A DNA stretch of 64,000 bases from Wolbachia endosymbiont of Armadillidium arcangelii (GTDB taxonomy: Bacteria; Pseudomonadota; Alphaproteobacteria; Rickettsiales; Anaplasmataceae): NCBI RefSeq assembly GCF_040207875.1, contig NZ_CP157942.1:1488001-1552000 (forward strand). Reading direction: 5' to 3'. The notes under the pieces are model-generated. The model worked only from the letters and a program-made list of their open reading frames with translations. It was not told the origin of the DNA and ran no database searches. Position 1 is the first letter of the stretch. The number at the start of each line of letters is the position of its first letter. This document shows, one piece after another, positions 1 to 9,281 of this stretch. The position numbers were made by a program, and so were the translations under genes.

Positions 1-30
1 AATAAGATAACTGCCTTTTTCACCTACGCA

Positions 31-846
31 CTACTTACAACAAGTTACTTCTGGGGCGCCTATAAAATTAGCTACACACTCATCGAGTTTAGTTGCAGGC
101 ACTAAATTTCTCACACTTGCATACAATAAATGGCCTGATCTCTGCAGGTTACTCTTGGTGGATGTGAAGCTCCAATCAAAAAATGTATCGACAAAAAGAC
201 TTGGTACCGTTTCAAGAAGTTCAACAGCAGCTAAAGATAACATGATACAACTTTGCAGGACCTTCAGAAGAACCTTTAGAGGGAAAAGTAAAACTTTAAC
301 GAAAAGAGAGGTGCTACTCGTTTCATACAGTGGTTGCCCTAGATTAGGCGAATTATACTCGATGTGTTTTCTATTTTGATTGAAAATAGGAAATTTTATA
401 GCATCCTTCTTAAATTCCGTGTCTATTTCTTTTCTACTATGGTTGGTGATTTTTTCCATTAACTCCTCACGCACGTGAAAAGTTCTTACAAAAAAGCATG
501 TTGCAACCATCAATGCAGCACATATAAGCGCACACTGTATAAGACTTATACTACCTACCATAGCTGGCAGCGCAAAACAAACAAATGGCACTATAACAGC
601 CATTTCAAGAAACGGAATAGTATTTCTTTTCATTGCAAAGGCAGCGCCTTTTTTTAATTCTGTATTATGATGTGAGCTATATTCCAAATAACTTAAAAAT
701 GCCAAATTAAAAGTCAAAAATCCTTTTGTTCCACAAAAAATTGACGATTTCAAGTTATTGACCAATTTTTTAGCAGTAGATCCAACTTGTTTTTCAGTGG
801 TAGGCTCAGCTTGTTTGGTAGTGTTATTTTTACAACATTCACCCAT
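31..846 (-). CDS. Hypothetical membrane protein, 271 aa
   Basis: I do not recognise a family. The protein starts with a polar, Cys/Lys/Thr-rich segment of about 50 residues. Two adjacent hydrophobic segments at about residues 77-120 look like a membrane hairpin. A further strongly hydrophobic/amphipathic stretch lies at about 182-212, and the protein ends in a Cys-Cys-Lys tail. The start is well supported by an AAGGAGGT Shine-Dalgarno sequence 6-7 bases upstream. It lies divergently from ndk. There is no signal peptide at the N terminus. The layout (polar N terminus, hairpin, no enzymatic motif) is common among Wolbachia-restricted membrane proteins, but a role cannot be assigned. Confidence 0.7.
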   Translation of the reverse strand: MGECCKNNTTKQAEPTTEKQVGSTAKKLVNNLKSSIFCGTKGFLTFNLAFLSYLEYSSHHNTELKKGAAFAMKRNTIPFLEMAVIVPFVCFALPAMVGSISLIQCALICAALMVATCFFVRTFHVREELMEKITNHSRKEIDTEFKKDAIKFPIFNQNRKHIEYNSPNLGQPLYETSSTSLFVKVLLFPLKVLLKVLQSCIMLSLAAVELLETVPSLFVDTFFDWSFTSTKSNLQRSGHLLYASVRNLVPATKLDECVANFIGAPEVTCCK

Positions 847-958
847 ACAATACCTCCTTGATGGTTTGTTCTTAACTATAAGTAAAAAAATGCTTTTATG
901 AAATCAAAATTTATAATAAAATAAATCTACAAATATACAATCTTATATAAGAAACAAC

Positions 959-1378
959 ATGGCAATTGAGAAAACACTTTCAATATTAAAACCTGATGCA
1001 GTAAAAAATAACATTACAGGCAAGGTAAATTCATACATTGAAAGCTCTGAGCTGAAAATTATAGCACAAAAAATGATGCTGCTGACAAAAAAACAAGCAG
1101 AGCTGTTTTATGAAATTCATAAAGATAGGTCTTTTTTTGGAGAATTAGTGGAATTTATGACCTCTGGTTCTGTGATAGTTCAAGTTTTAGTTGGTGAAAA
1201 TGCAGTAAGTAAATACAGACAAATCATGGGAGCTACAGATCCAAAACAGGCAGATAAAGGCACAATCAGAGGTGATTTTGCTGATGACATTAGTGAAAAT
1301 AGAGTTCATGGTTCTGATAGTCTAGAAAATGCTCATAGGGAAATAGCTTTCTTTTTTGCTGAGTGTGAATTAGTGTAG
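959..1378 (+). CDS. ndk: Nucleoside diphosphate kinase
   Basis: Transfers the gamma-phosphate between NTPs and NDPs through a phosphohistidine and so balances nucleotide pools in the cytoplasm. The 139-residue length is normal for bacterial Ndk. It opens with the family signature EKTLSILKPDAVKN. The active-site motif NRVHGSDS is intact near residue 115, with the catalytic His in HGSD. It is the first gene of a rightward run and is separated by about 125 bp from the argD-like gene. No frameshift or missing key residue is seen. Confidence 0.97.
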   Translation: MAIEKTLSILKPDAVKNNITGKVNSYIESSELKIIAQKMMLLTKKQAELFYEIHKDRSFFGELVEFMTSGSVIVQVLVGENAVSKYRQIMGATDPKQADKGTIRGDFADDISENRVHGSDSLENAHREIAFFFAECELV

Positions 1379-1504
1379 TTTTACTTTTTTATACATAATT
1401 AAATTTTCTGAATTTTATGTTGAGCTATGGAATATTAGCTAAATTTTTAGTTATGAAGGAAAAGCTTTATATCAATTTCATGCATAGTATAGATAATATT
1501 TAAA

Positions 1505-2683
1505 ATGGATCATATTGTTAATGCCTATAATAGATCTGAAGCTTCTATAGTTAGAGGAGAAGGAGTATATCTCTTCGATAAGGATGGTAAAAAATATTTA
1601 GACTTTGCTGCGGGAATTTCTACAACCTCTCTAGGCCATTGTCATCCATACATTACAGATAAACTGAAAGAGCAATTGGGTTCATTGTGGCACTGCTCTA
1701 ATATTTTCACTATCCCTGAGCAGGAGAGGCTCGCTCAGCGTTTAACAGAACTTACCTTTGCTGATAAAGTTTTTTTCTGCTCAAGTGGACTTGAAGCAAC
1801 AGAAGCTGCAATTAAATTTATTCGCCGTTATTTCTACTCAAAAAATCAGGAAAAGCGTAATCGCATCATTACAATTGAAGGAGGTTTTCATGGCCGCAGT
1901 ATTGCTGCAATTTCTGCTGGAGGAAATGAAAAATCACGCGAAGGTTTTGCTCCACTCCTTTCTGGTTTTGACAAGGTACCAAGAAATGACATTAAAGCGC
2001 TAGAGGAAAAAATCAGCAATGAAACAGCTGCTATATTTTTAGAGCCTATACAAAGTGAAGGAGGGGTACATCCATTGGACGTAGGGTATCTAAAAAGAGT
2101 AAGAGAGATAACAAAAGCTCAAGGAATAATTTTATGCTTTGATGAAGTGCAATGCGGATATGGACGGATTGGCTCTCTATTTTACTATCAAAATATAGGA
2201 GCTGAACCTGACATGCTCACTTGTGCGAAGGCTATGGGTAATGGATTTCCCCTAGCTGCGTGTTTAGTAAAAGATTACATAGCAGAAGCAATTACTCCAG
2301 GAACTCATGGATCAACCTATGGTGGCAATCCACTTGCTATGACTGTTGGTAATGCAGTACTCGATGTAATGCTAGAAGAAGGCTTTTTTGACCATGTTAA
2401 GAAGGTTAGTAAATATCTAAAAGAAAAATTGTTGCCTTTAGCTGAAGAATTTCCGAAGATAATCTCAGAAGTTCGTGGAGAGGGTTTATTGATAGGGATA
2501 GAGCTTAGAGTACCTTTGGCTGATAAAATTGTTAGCCAATCCCTTGACAATGGCTTAATAGTGACTAAAATTTTAAATAATAGAGTAATAAGAATAACTC
2601 CTCCACTTATTGTTGAGAGTGTGCATGTGAATGCAGTGTGTGATATATTTCATGATTTGTTTTTTAATATTAAAGATATATAA
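1505..2683 (+). CDS. argD: Class III aminotransferase, ArgD-like
   Basis: PLP-dependent class III aminotransferase of the acetylornithine/succinyldiaminopimelate group. It carries the aspartate that contacts the PLP ring (CFDEVQCGYGRIG), the PLP-binding lysine (CAKAMGNGFPLAA) and the STYGGNPLA segment typical of ArgD. The length of 392 residues fits ArgD, which is about 400. Wolbachia is not expected to make arginine de novo, so this protein may act mainly as the DapC activity of lysine/meso-diaminopimelate synthesis, supplying peptidoglycan precursor; that is inference from family knowledge. The start ATG at 1505 lies two bases past a TTTAAA stretch, and no strong ribosome site is visible. 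Confidence 0.88.
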   Translation: MDHIVNAYNRSEASIVRGEGVYLFDKDGKKYLDFAAGISTTSLGHCHPYITDKLKEQLGSLWHCSNIFTIPEQERLAQRLTELTFADKVFFCSSGLEATEAAIKFIRRYFYSKNQEKRNRIITIEGGFHGRSIAAISAGGNEKSREGFAPLLSGFDKVPRNDIKALEEKISNETAAIFLEPIQSEGGVHPLDVGYLKRVREITKAQGIILCFDEVQCGYGRIGSLFYYQNIGAEPDMLTCAKAMGNGFPLAACLVKDYIAEAITPGTHGSTYGGNPLAMTVGNAVLDVMLEEGFFDHVKKVSKYLKEKLLPLAEEFPKIISEVRGEGLLIGIELRVPLADKIVSQSLDNGLIVTKILNNRVIRITPPLIVESVHVNAVCDIFHDLFFNIKDI

Positions 2684-2751
2684 ACTTGCAAATGCTCCTT
2701 ACAACATATAAAATCAACTCTGTTTCTATATTGCAATAACATCATACTTTA

Positions 2752-4029
2752 ATGGATTGGTTATTGGTTTCAGTATTGTCAGCAATTTTCTTCTTGTTGA
2801 TTTTATCGTTTTTGTTCTCGGGAGCAGAAATAGGGTTAACCTCAATTAGCCGCTCCCGAGTCAATAAACTAAAGCTAGAAGGTCACAAAAAAGCTAAGAT
2901 AATAGACCTTTTGTTAGGTAAAAAAGAATTAACAATAGGAACAATATTAGTATGCAATACAATTATTAACATTACTTGCTCTGCTTTATTTACAGCAATA
3001 TTTATAAATTCTTTTGGGCGTGAGGGCATATTTCTTTCAACAGTCATGATGACGTTTTGTATTTTGCTATTTTGTGAAGTTTTACCAAAAACTTACGCCA
3101 TACAAAATCCTGAAAAATTTACATTACTTTCTGCTTATTTTATGCTGTTTTTTGTCAAGATTCTTTCTCCATTGACATTAGGCATTCAGTTTATTGTCAA
3201 TCTCATTCTGAAGTTATGTGGGCTTCATAAGAATAGGGAGATAATATCCGCAGCAGACGCAATGCGTAATATGATTACTCTTCACCGCAGTGAAGGAACT
3301 ATGCTGCAACAGGATTTAGATATGCTAAGTAGTATACTTGATTTGGCTGAAACAGAAATATCACAAATTATGATCCACAGGAGAAACTTATTTTCTCTTG
3401 ATATAGATCGAAACAAAGAAGATTTAATAAGAGAGATTTTAATCAGCAGTCATAGTAGAGTACCTTTATGGCAAAGAGAACCAGATAATATTGTTGGAGT
3501 GGTTCACGTGAAAAATCTAATAAACGCCTTGCGTGAAAAGGATAATAAAATAGAGATTGCCCAGGTTATGTCAAAGCCTTGGTTTATACCAGAAAGTATG
3601 CCGCTTAGTGTACAACTTCACAACTTCCGTAAAAACAGGAAACACCTTGCATTTGTTATTGATGAGTATGGAGCACTGCAGGGAATCGTAACTCTTGAGG
3701 ATATACTGGAAGAAATAGTTGGAGAAATTTCGGATGAACATGATTTGATCACGGAGAATTTTATAAAAAAAATATCTGATAATGTGTATCACATAGAAGG
3801 GAAATCTACTATTAGAGACATTAACAGACAGTTACACTGGAATCTCCCTGATGATGAAGCTACGACTCTAGCGGGTATGATTGTAAACGAGATAGAACGC
3901 ATTCCTGACGAAAACGAAGAATTTTTCATGTACGGTTTTTGCTTTAAGATTTTAAAAAAAGATAAAAATGTTATTACTGTTATTGAAGTACAAGTAAAAA
4001 CTGATAATACTATAGTAGCAATTAATTAG
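2752..4029 (+). CDS. CNNM/CorC-type membrane protein with CBS pair
   Basis: Membrane protein of the HlyC/CorC (TlyC) family. The N-terminal DUF21 domain (about residues 1-190) holds several hydrophobic helices, starting with a long one at 5-27 followed by GAEIGLTSISRSRVNKL. A tandem CBS pair follows (about 200-330), including the IDEYGALQGIVTLEDILEEIVGEI motif in which the second CBS domain ends. The C-terminal CorC_HlyC domain runs from about 340 to 420. Homologues are linked to magnesium and cobalt handling; the old 'haemolysin' name is not supported. It is immediately followed by the gapR-like gene, so it probably begins a co-transcribed run through folD. Confidence 0.9.
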   Translation: MDWLLVSVLSAIFFLLILSFLFSGAEIGLTSISRSRVNKLKLEGHKKAKIIDLLLGKKELTIGTILVCNTIINITCSALFTAIFINSFGREGIFLSTVMMTFCILLFCEVLPKTYAIQNPEKFTLLSAYFMLFFVKILSPLTLGIQFIVNLILKLCGLHKNREIISAADAMRNMITLHRSEGTMLQQDLDMLSSILDLAETEISQIMIHRRNLFSLDIDRNKEDLIREILISSHSRVPLWQREPDNIVGVVHVKNLINALREKDNKIEIAQVMSKPWFIPESMPLSVQLHNFRKNRKHLAFVIDEYGALQGIVTLEDILEEIVGEISDEHDLITENFIKKISDNVYHIEGKSTIRDINRQLHWNLPDDEATTLAGMIVNEIERIPDENEEFFMYGFCFKILKKDKNVITVIEVQVKTDNTIVAIN

Positions 4030-4038
4030 TTGGGTTCT

Positions 4039-4305
4039 ATGGAAGATACAGTAAAAATAACGGCTGAAGAGTTGAAGAGTTACATAGAGAGAATCGAAAA
4101 ACTTGAACAAGAAAAGAGGGATGTGCAAGATCACATTCGTGATATATATGCAAAAGCCGCAGATGAAGGCTGGGATGCAAAAGTGATGAAACAAATTATT
4201 AGGCTAAGAAAGATGGATGATGGTGACAGAGAGGAACAGGAAATATTACTTGATACCTATAAACGTGCATTAGGAATGAGTTGCGAAGAAGAACTAAGTG
4301 AATAG
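4039..4305 (+). CDS. gapR: GapR-family (DUF2312) DNA-binding protein
   Basis: Small alphaproteobacterial nucleoid protein. In Caulobacter, GapR binds overtwisted AT-rich DNA ahead of replication and stimulates topoisomerases. The family hallmarks are visible: an N-terminal coiled coil (EELKSYIERIEKLEQEK), then DIYAKAADEGWDAKVMKQIIRLRK, and a DTYKRALGM C terminus. I chose the ATG at 4039; an in-frame TTG at 4030 would add three residues directly after the stop of the upstream gene. The 3' end overlaps the GTG start of ubiX by 8 bases, which suggests translational coupling. Confidence 0.93.
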   Translation: MEDTVKITAEELKSYIERIEKLEQEKRDVQDHIRDIYAKAADEGWDAKVMKQIIRLRKMDDGDREEQEILLDTYKRALGMSCEEELSE

Positions 4306-4873
4306 TAGAATTGTAGTTGGAATAAGTGGAGCATCTGGTTCTATTTATGGTGTACGGATTCTAGAAGCACTAAAAAATACCAACCATGAAACTCATTTAG
4401 TGATCAGCAGTGCTGGAAAAATAACTCTAGCTCATGAGATGAAAGAAAAACTTGAAGATATTACATTGCTTGCAGATTTTTACTATTCTGAAGAAAAAAT
4501 AGGAGAAAAAATAGCAAGCGGCTCATTTAAAACCTCAGGGATGGTTATTGCTCCATGTTCTATGAAGACAATGTCTGAAATTGCATCAGGTGTTACTTCC
4601 AATCTATTGACAAGAGCTGCAGATGTAACGCTAAAAGAAAGAAGAAAGTTAGTTCTTATGGTGCGAGAATCGCCACTACATCTTGGGCATCTACGAAATA
4701 TGTTAAAACTAACGGAGATGGGAGCAATTATTGCTCCGCCAATGCCTGCTTTTTATATTAAACCAAAATCTTTGAGTGATATTGTAAATCATTCTGTTGG
4801 TAAAGTATTGAATTTATTTAATATCGCATTACCTAATTTCAAGGAGTGGCAAGGAAATGACAATTATTATTGA
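4298..4873 (+). CDS. ubiX: Flavin prenyltransferase UbiX
   Basis: Makes prenylated FMN, the cofactor of the UbiD decarboxylase in ubiquinone synthesis. The 191-residue flavoprotein has the FMN-binding GISGASGSIYGVRIL segment at the N terminus. The cofactor/prenyl-site motifs RESPLHLGHLRNM and PPMPAFY lie in the C-terminal half. It starts with GTG at 4298 inside the end of gapR and overlaps folD by 17 bases, so the three genes look like one translationally coupled unit. No UbiD gene lies in the window. Confidence 0.95.
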   Translation: MNSRIVVGISGASGSIYGVRILEALKNTNHETHLVISSAGKITLAHEMKEKLEDITLLADFYYSEEKIGEKIASGSFKTSGMVIAPCSMKTMSEIASGVTSNLLTRAADVTLKERRKLVLMVRESPLHLGHLRNMLKLTEMGAIIAPPMPAFYIKPKSLSDIVNHSVGKVLNLFNIALPNFKEWQGNDNYY

Positions 4874-5744
4874 CGGTAAAAAAATAGCTAATGGTCTCTG
4901 TGAGAAGCTATCACAAAAAATTGATACTTTAAAGAGAGAGCATAATATTTTTCCTTGCCTGAAAGTAATTCTCGTGGGCAGCAATCCAGCAAGTCAGGTT
5001 TATGTCCGCAACAAACAGAAAAAAGCAGAATCAATAGGCATAAGTTCTGAGACCATTGTTTTGCCTAATAATATTTCAGAAGATGAATTGATTGAAAAAA
5101 TCAATGAGTTAAATGAAGATCGATCTGTGCATGGCATTTTAGTACAGTTGCCTTTACCAAATCATATTAGTGCAAGCAGAGTAATTAACGCAGTAAGTAT
5201 TGAAAAAGATGTAGATGGCTTCCACAATGAAAACGTTGGTAGATTAGTTAAAGGTGAAAAAAACTGCCTTATACCTTGCACTCCTAAAGGTTCTTTGCAT
5301 TTAATTAAATCAATTGAAGAGAACCTTTCCGGTAAAAACGCAGTGGTGATTGGTAGGTCAAATATTGTGGGTAAACCAATGTTTCACCTATTGTTACAAG
5401 AAAATTGCACCGTTACCATCTTACACTCACAAAGCAAGGATTTAGCTGAATATTGCTCTAAAGCGGATATAGTAGTTGCAGCAGTCGGAAAGCCAAATTT
5501 TGTTCAAGCAGATTGGATAAAGAAAGGTGCAATAGTGATCGATGTTGGCATAAATAGTGTTAATGTAGGAAATCAAGGTAAGCTCGTAGGTGATGTTGAC
5601 TTCGAAGGAATAAAAGAAAAAGTCAAAGCAATTACTCCAGTACCAGGAGGCGTTGGCCCGATGACAATTGCATTTCTAATGATGAACACTGTAGTCGCTG
5701 CTTGCTTGCAGCAGGGAGTTGATGCTTCTAATTTCATTAGTTGA
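4857..5744 (+). CDS. folD: Methylene-THF dehydrogenase/cyclohydrolase FolD
   Basis: Bifunctional enzyme converting 5,10-methylene-THF to 10-formyl-THF, supplying one-carbon units for purines and initiator fMet-tRNA. The 295 residues span the catalytic domain (YVRNKQK with the catalytic Tyr/Lys, QLPLPNHI, KDVDGFH) and the NAD(P)-binding domain (VIGRSNIVGKP). The C-terminal signature PVPGGVGPMTIAFL is intact. The ATG at 4857 lies within the end of ubiX, just after an AAGGAG-like purine run, which supports this start. It is the last gene of the rightward cluster. Confidence 0.97.
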   Translation: MTIIIDGKKIANGLCEKLSQKIDTLKREHNIFPCLKVILVGSNPASQVYVRNKQKKAESIGISSETIVLPNNISEDELIEKINELNEDRSVHGILVQLPLPNHISASRVINAVSIEKDVDGFHNENVGRLVKGEKNCLIPCTPKGSLHLIKSIEENLSGKNAVVIGRSNIVGKPMFHLLLQENCTVTILHSQSKDLAEYCSKADIVVAAVGKPNFVQADWIKKGAIVIDVGINSVNVGNQGKLVGDVDFEGIKEKVKAITPVPGGVGPMTIAFLMMNTVVAACLQQGVDASNFIS

Positions 5745-5858
5745 GGGCATGAGAAGAATAGATACCCCGTCTCTAGATAATAACATCTAATTTTGTCCAA
5801 ACAGCAAACCACTTTGCAGGATCACCTTATCCACTACAGAAATATGCAATTTAGAGCA

Positions 5859-6569
5859 TTAAAAATTATAACGTATTCCTACCTCTAGCATCGCGTCCGG
5901 TATTTGTAATGGTGGTTTAAAACTACTTAGTTGCCCACCCATGGTCATACCAACTGTACCAATTATCTGCGGAGTAACTTCATAATCAACACCAACCTTT
6001 AGTTTGTACGAAATAGCACCCAGTATTTTATCTACTAAAGATGGTTCTGGGGCTGTACCTATTATCTCGCCTACTGCCTCGTCTACCCTTTCCGCTACAT
6101 TTTTTACTACCCCCACCTTTTCTACTAACCTGCTTGCTAACGCGTCTGCCTTTTCTACTGCCCCGCCTAATGACGTGTCCTTGCCTACTACATTTTGTAA
6201 TGCTTGAGCTGCGTTTGATCCTGATTTAGCTTCAATTATCTGGACATATCCACCTAAACCTCCACTAACGTATAGCTTAACGGGATCAATATTAAGACCA
6301 GGATAGAAGCGGTAGTTTACCAATAAGCTAGCTCCTATGCTCTTTAATGACTTAACATTACTGAGAACCTCAAGTTCAAATTCGGAGTTTTGATCATAAT
6401 GGTAACCAAGAACAACGCCAGGTTTCATTTTAAAGCCATCACCCCAACCAGCACCAAAGTTTAAACCTGCATAGTACTGACTCTCTAAATTAGCCGCTGC
6501 ATTATCATCTGCACCTGCTAGAGATGAAGTGAGCAATACAGCCAAAACACACAATCTCTTTATTTTCAT
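5859..6569 (-). CDS. Wsp-family outer membrane protein paralogue
   Basis: Surface antigen of the Wsp/Msp4/P44 beta-barrel family. It has a cleavable signal peptide (MKIKRLCVLAVLLTSSLAGA). Mature segments such as YYAGLNFGAGWGDGF and YEVTPQIIGTVGMTMGG look like barrel strands. The protein ends in IRYNF, the aromatic C terminus typical of outer membrane barrels. A long Ala/Val/Glu-rich stretch at about residues 110-175 is probably an exposed, variable loop. I start at 6569, giving a standard signal peptide; an in-frame ATG at 6581 would add four residues. Its position next to leuS and its divergence from typical Wsp suggest a paralogue such as WspB, but I cannot confirm which one. Confidence 0.85.
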   Translation of the reverse strand: MKIKRLCVLAVLLTSSLAGADDNAAANLESQYYAGLNFGAGWGDGFKMKPGVVLGYHYDQNSEFELEVLSNVKSLKSIGASLLVNYRFYPGLNIDPVKLYVSGGLGGYVQIIEAKSGSNAAQALQNVVGKDTSLGGAVEKADALASRLVEKVGVVKNVAERVDEAVGEIIGTAPEPSLVDKILGAISYKLKVGVDYEVTPQIIGTVGMTMGGQLSSFKPPLQIPDAMLEVGIRYNF

Positions 6570-6688
6570 ATAACTACCCATACAAAAAAATATATAATGC
6601 GTAAGTATATATCCTTTATATTAAAAAAGATATAACTGCATATCAAAAAAAGTATAACTATAAAATTAGGGACGTGCTACTCAAATTT

Positions 6689-9277
6689 TTATATAACTAT
6701 GTTTACTACCTTATTTGGTATAGCATATATAGTGCGAATTTTGCTTTGATCGATTCTATTAGATACAGAACCTGTTGCTATTTTCTTCAATTCTTCTTGA
6801 GGTAAATCAGTTGCTACTTTGATAGTCGCACGCAACTTTCCATTGATCTGCACTGCCACAGTCACCATATTATCAATTAGTAGTGATTCATCAGCTTTTG
6901 GCCAAGGTTGACCTCCTATTTCTTGCCATAGGCTTTCAGCTAGATGTGGTATGAACGGTTCGATTACTCTGATTAGTATACATATACCTTCATCAATAAG
7001 AGATTTTCCAGTTTTTACATCTATTTCGGCTATTAAATTCGTCATTTCACGGAATTTTGCTACCACACAGTTTAATCTGCAGTTTTCCAAGTCATCTGTA
7101 AGTCCGTGTAAGAGTTTATGAATTTTTTTTCTATATTCTAGAAGTTTATCTGTGTAATTTGGTGTCATCCCAGTGCGTGACACTGCAGCATCACGTGCCG
7201 GAATGACAGGCAGTTGTATAGGCCTTAGCTGCATTACCATACGCCACAATTTATTTATATAGCGAGAACAGCCTTCTACGCCATCATCTGACCATTCCAT
7301 ATCTTTTTCTGGAGGAGTGTCAGATAATACAAACAAGCGAGCAGTATCAGCACCGTACTTTTCTATGATAAAGTTTGGGTCAATTGTGTTCTTTTTCGAT
7401 TTGCTCATCTTTTCAACTTTCCCAACTTGAACCTTAGCACCTCGTGCCATCAAATCTTTTGCTTCTTCAGGAAAGAGCCATTTGCCATTCTCATCTTTAT
7501 AAGTTACATGGCAGACCATTCCTTGAGTGATTAAAGTAGAAAAAGGCTCTTTAATATCAAAATAGCCACATTTGGTCAAAGCACGGCAGAAAAATCTTGA
7601 ATAAAGCAAATGCAGAATTGCATGTTCTATCCCACCTATATAATAATCAACAGGCATAAAACGATTACACGCATCTTTATTGATAGACTTATTTTCACTA
7701 CAAAATGCAGCAAAATACCAAGAAGACTCGAAAAAAGTGTCGAATGTATCAGTTTCACGCTCTGCTTGCTTTCCGCACTTTGGACAATCAACAAATTTCC
7801 AAGTTGGGTGCTTATCCAGAGGATTACCACCACTTGTAAATTCTACATCCGTTGGTAGAACTACAGGAAGGTCTTTTTCTGGAACTGGCACAGTTCCGCA
7901 ATCTTTACAATATATAATAGGTATAGGACATCCCCAATAACGTTGCCTTGAAATTCCCCAATCGTGCAAACGATAGTTTATTGTTTTCTTACCTATTCCT
8001 TTTTCCTCAAGCTTTTTAATGATTACTTCCTTTGCCTCATTAACCGTTAGTCCGTTTAAAAATTCGGAGTTGAACATCACTCCATCGCCAGTATAGGCTT
8101 CATTTAAATCCTCTGTCATCCAAGTAGCTTGACACTGGGATCGATTATAAGAATCCTGGTCACGCGCTGGAATGACACCTAAGTGGGCCAAAGAAACAAC
8201 GGGAATAATCGGCAAATCATATTTCTGCGCAAATTCAAAATCACGCTGATCATGTGCAGGGCAACCAAAAATTGCACCTTCTCCATACTCCATCAACACA
8301 AAATTCGCTACATAAAGTGGCAACTCTTTATTAAGAAATGGATGTTTGACATTTAATCCTGTGTAAATCCCGATTTTTCCGTCACTCTCTCTTTTCGATT
8401 TTATTTCCTGGATCCCAGTGTCGAAGCACTGGGATGACAAAGCTTCAGAAGCGTCTGGAATGACAGCAAAAGAACCATCTTTTAAATCCTGCACAATAGG
8501 GTGCTCTGCTGCCACTGCACAGAAAGAAGCTCCAAATAAAGTATGAGGAGAAGTTGTAAAAATCTTTAACTTCTTATTCAAGCCAACTATTTCAAATTCT
8601 ATAGTTACCCCTTCGGACTTTCCTATCCAGCGTTCTTGCATCGTTTTGACTTTTTCTGGCCAGTTTTTTAAATTTTGCAAGTACTCAAGTAGATCTTCAG
8701 CGAAATCAGTAATCTTCAAAAACCATTGAGATAACTTACGTTTTTCAACAACTGCACCTGATCGCCATCCTTTTCCATCAACCACTTGCTCATTTGCAAG
8801 CACTGTTTGGTCCACTGGATCCCAATTAACCCACGACTCTTTTCGATAGGCAAGCTCATGCTTTAAAAAATCCAGGAAAAATTTCTGTTCGTGTTTGTAA
8901 TAATCGGGATCACATGTGGAGAGCTCACGATTCCAGTTGTAGGAAAGACCTATAGACTTTAGCTGCGCACGCATATTGTCTATATTCTCTTTTGTCCACG
9001 CCGCAGGGTTAATGTTATTGTCTCTCGCTGCATTTTCAGCTGGTAATCCAAACGCATCCCAGCCAATTGGGTGCAAAACCTCAAATCCACGAGCTCTCTT
9101 GTAACGTGCTATTACATCCCCTATTGCATAGTTGCGCAGATGCCCCATGTGAATCTTACCAGATGGATATGGAAACATTTCCAACACGTAACATTTCTTC
9201 TTTTTACTATCTTTGCTTACAGAAAAATCCCACTTATTTTGGTAGAATTTTTCAATGTTTTTAAAATCATATTTCAT
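6689..9277 (-). CDS. leuS: Leucyl-tRNA synthetase with three repeat insertions
   Basis: Charges tRNA-Leu. Class I signatures are present: HMGH near residue 45 in FPYPSGKIHMGHLRNY, and KMSKS near residue 625. The editing (CP1) domain has GCPAHDQRDFEFA. The RQRYWGCPIPI and TDTFDTFFESSWYF motifs are intact. Three short stretches with no counterpart in typical LeuRS are palindromic-repeat translations: near residues 271-291 and 368-389 in or beside the editing domain, and near 690-706 before the anticodon-binding region. All keep the frame, so the gene looks functional. I prefer ATG at 9277; a GTG at 9289 is possible and would overlap the upstream lipoprotein gene by 8 bases. Confidence 0.96.
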   Translation of the reverse strand: MKYDFKNIEKFYQNKWDFSVSKDSKKKKCYVLEMFPYPSGKIHMGHLRNYAIGDVIARYKRARGFEVLHPIGWDAFGLPAENAARDNNINPAAWTKENIDNMRAQLKSIGLSYNWNRELSTCDPDYYKHEQKFFLDFLKHELAYRKESWVNWDPVDQTVLANEQVVDGKGWRSGAVVEKRKLSQWFLKITDFAEDLLEYLQNLKNWPEKVKTMQERWIGKSEGVTIEFEIVGLNKKLKIFTTSPHTLFGASFCAVAAEHPIVQDLKDGSFAVIPDASEALSSQCFDTGIQEIKSKRESDGKIGIYTGLNVKHPFLNKELPLYVANFVLMEYGEGAIFGCPAHDQRDFEFAQKYDLPIIPVVSLAHLGVIPARDQDSYNRSQCQATWMTEDLNEAYTGDGVMFNSEFLNGLTVNEAKEVIIKKLEEKGIGKKTINYRLHDWGISRQRYWGCPIPIIYCKDCGTVPVPEKDLPVVLPTDVEFTSGGNPLDKHPTWKFVDCPKCGKQAERETDTFDTFFESSWYFAAFCSENKSINKDACNRFMPVDYYIGGIEHAILHLLYSRFFCRALTKCGYFDIKEPFSTLITQGMVCHVTYKDENGKWLFPEEAKDLMARGAKVQVGKVEKMSKSKKNTIDPNFIIEKYGADTARLFVLSDTPPEKDMEWSDDGVEGCSRYINKLWRMVMQLRPIQLPVIPARDAAVSRTGMTPNYTDKLLEYRKKIHKLLHGLTDDLENCRLNCVVAKFREMTNLIAEIDVKTGKSLIDEGICILIRVIEPFIPHLAESLWQEIGGQPWPKADESLLIDNMVTVAVQINGKLRATIKVATDLPQEELKKIATGSVSNRIDQSKIRTIYAIPNKVVNIVI
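7162..7209. repeat. Palindromic repeat inside leuS (copy 3)
   Basis: The stretch has the arms TGTCATCCCAGTGCGTGAC and TCACGTGCCGGAATGACA, an imperfect inverted repeat of the same family as the intergenic elements in this window. It is read in frame in leuS as VIPARDAAVSRTGMTP, inserted shortly before the anticodon-binding domain. Confidence 0.85.
8113..8177. repeat. Palindromic repeat inside leuS (copy 2)
   Basis: Repeat arms TGTCATCCAAGTAGCTTGAC and GGTCACGCGCTGGAATGACA flank a short divergent centre. It is translated in frame as GVIPARDQDSYN followed by SQCQATWMTE, between the editing-domain strand ending PIIPVVS and the GDGVMFNSEF segment. Confidence 0.82.
8407..8466. repeat. Palindromic repeat inside leuS (copy 1)
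   Basis: It contains the full GATCCCAGTGTCGAAGCACT core plus TGGGATGAC and a second arm ending CTGGAATGACAG. The frame is kept through leuS, giving VIPDASEALSSQCFDTGIQE in a loop of the CP1 editing domain. Confidence 0.85.
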
Positions 9278-9281
9278 AAAT

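Noticed and set aside
2752..4029. Haemolysin
   Set aside because: The DUF21-CBS-CorC_HlyC order indicates a CNNM/CorC-type membrane protein; the haemolysin label is a historical name for relatives.
6004..6229. Open frames on the + strand across the Wsp paralogue
   Set aside because: They are antisense shadows with low-complexity Leu/Pro/Thr-rich translations and no ribosome sites.
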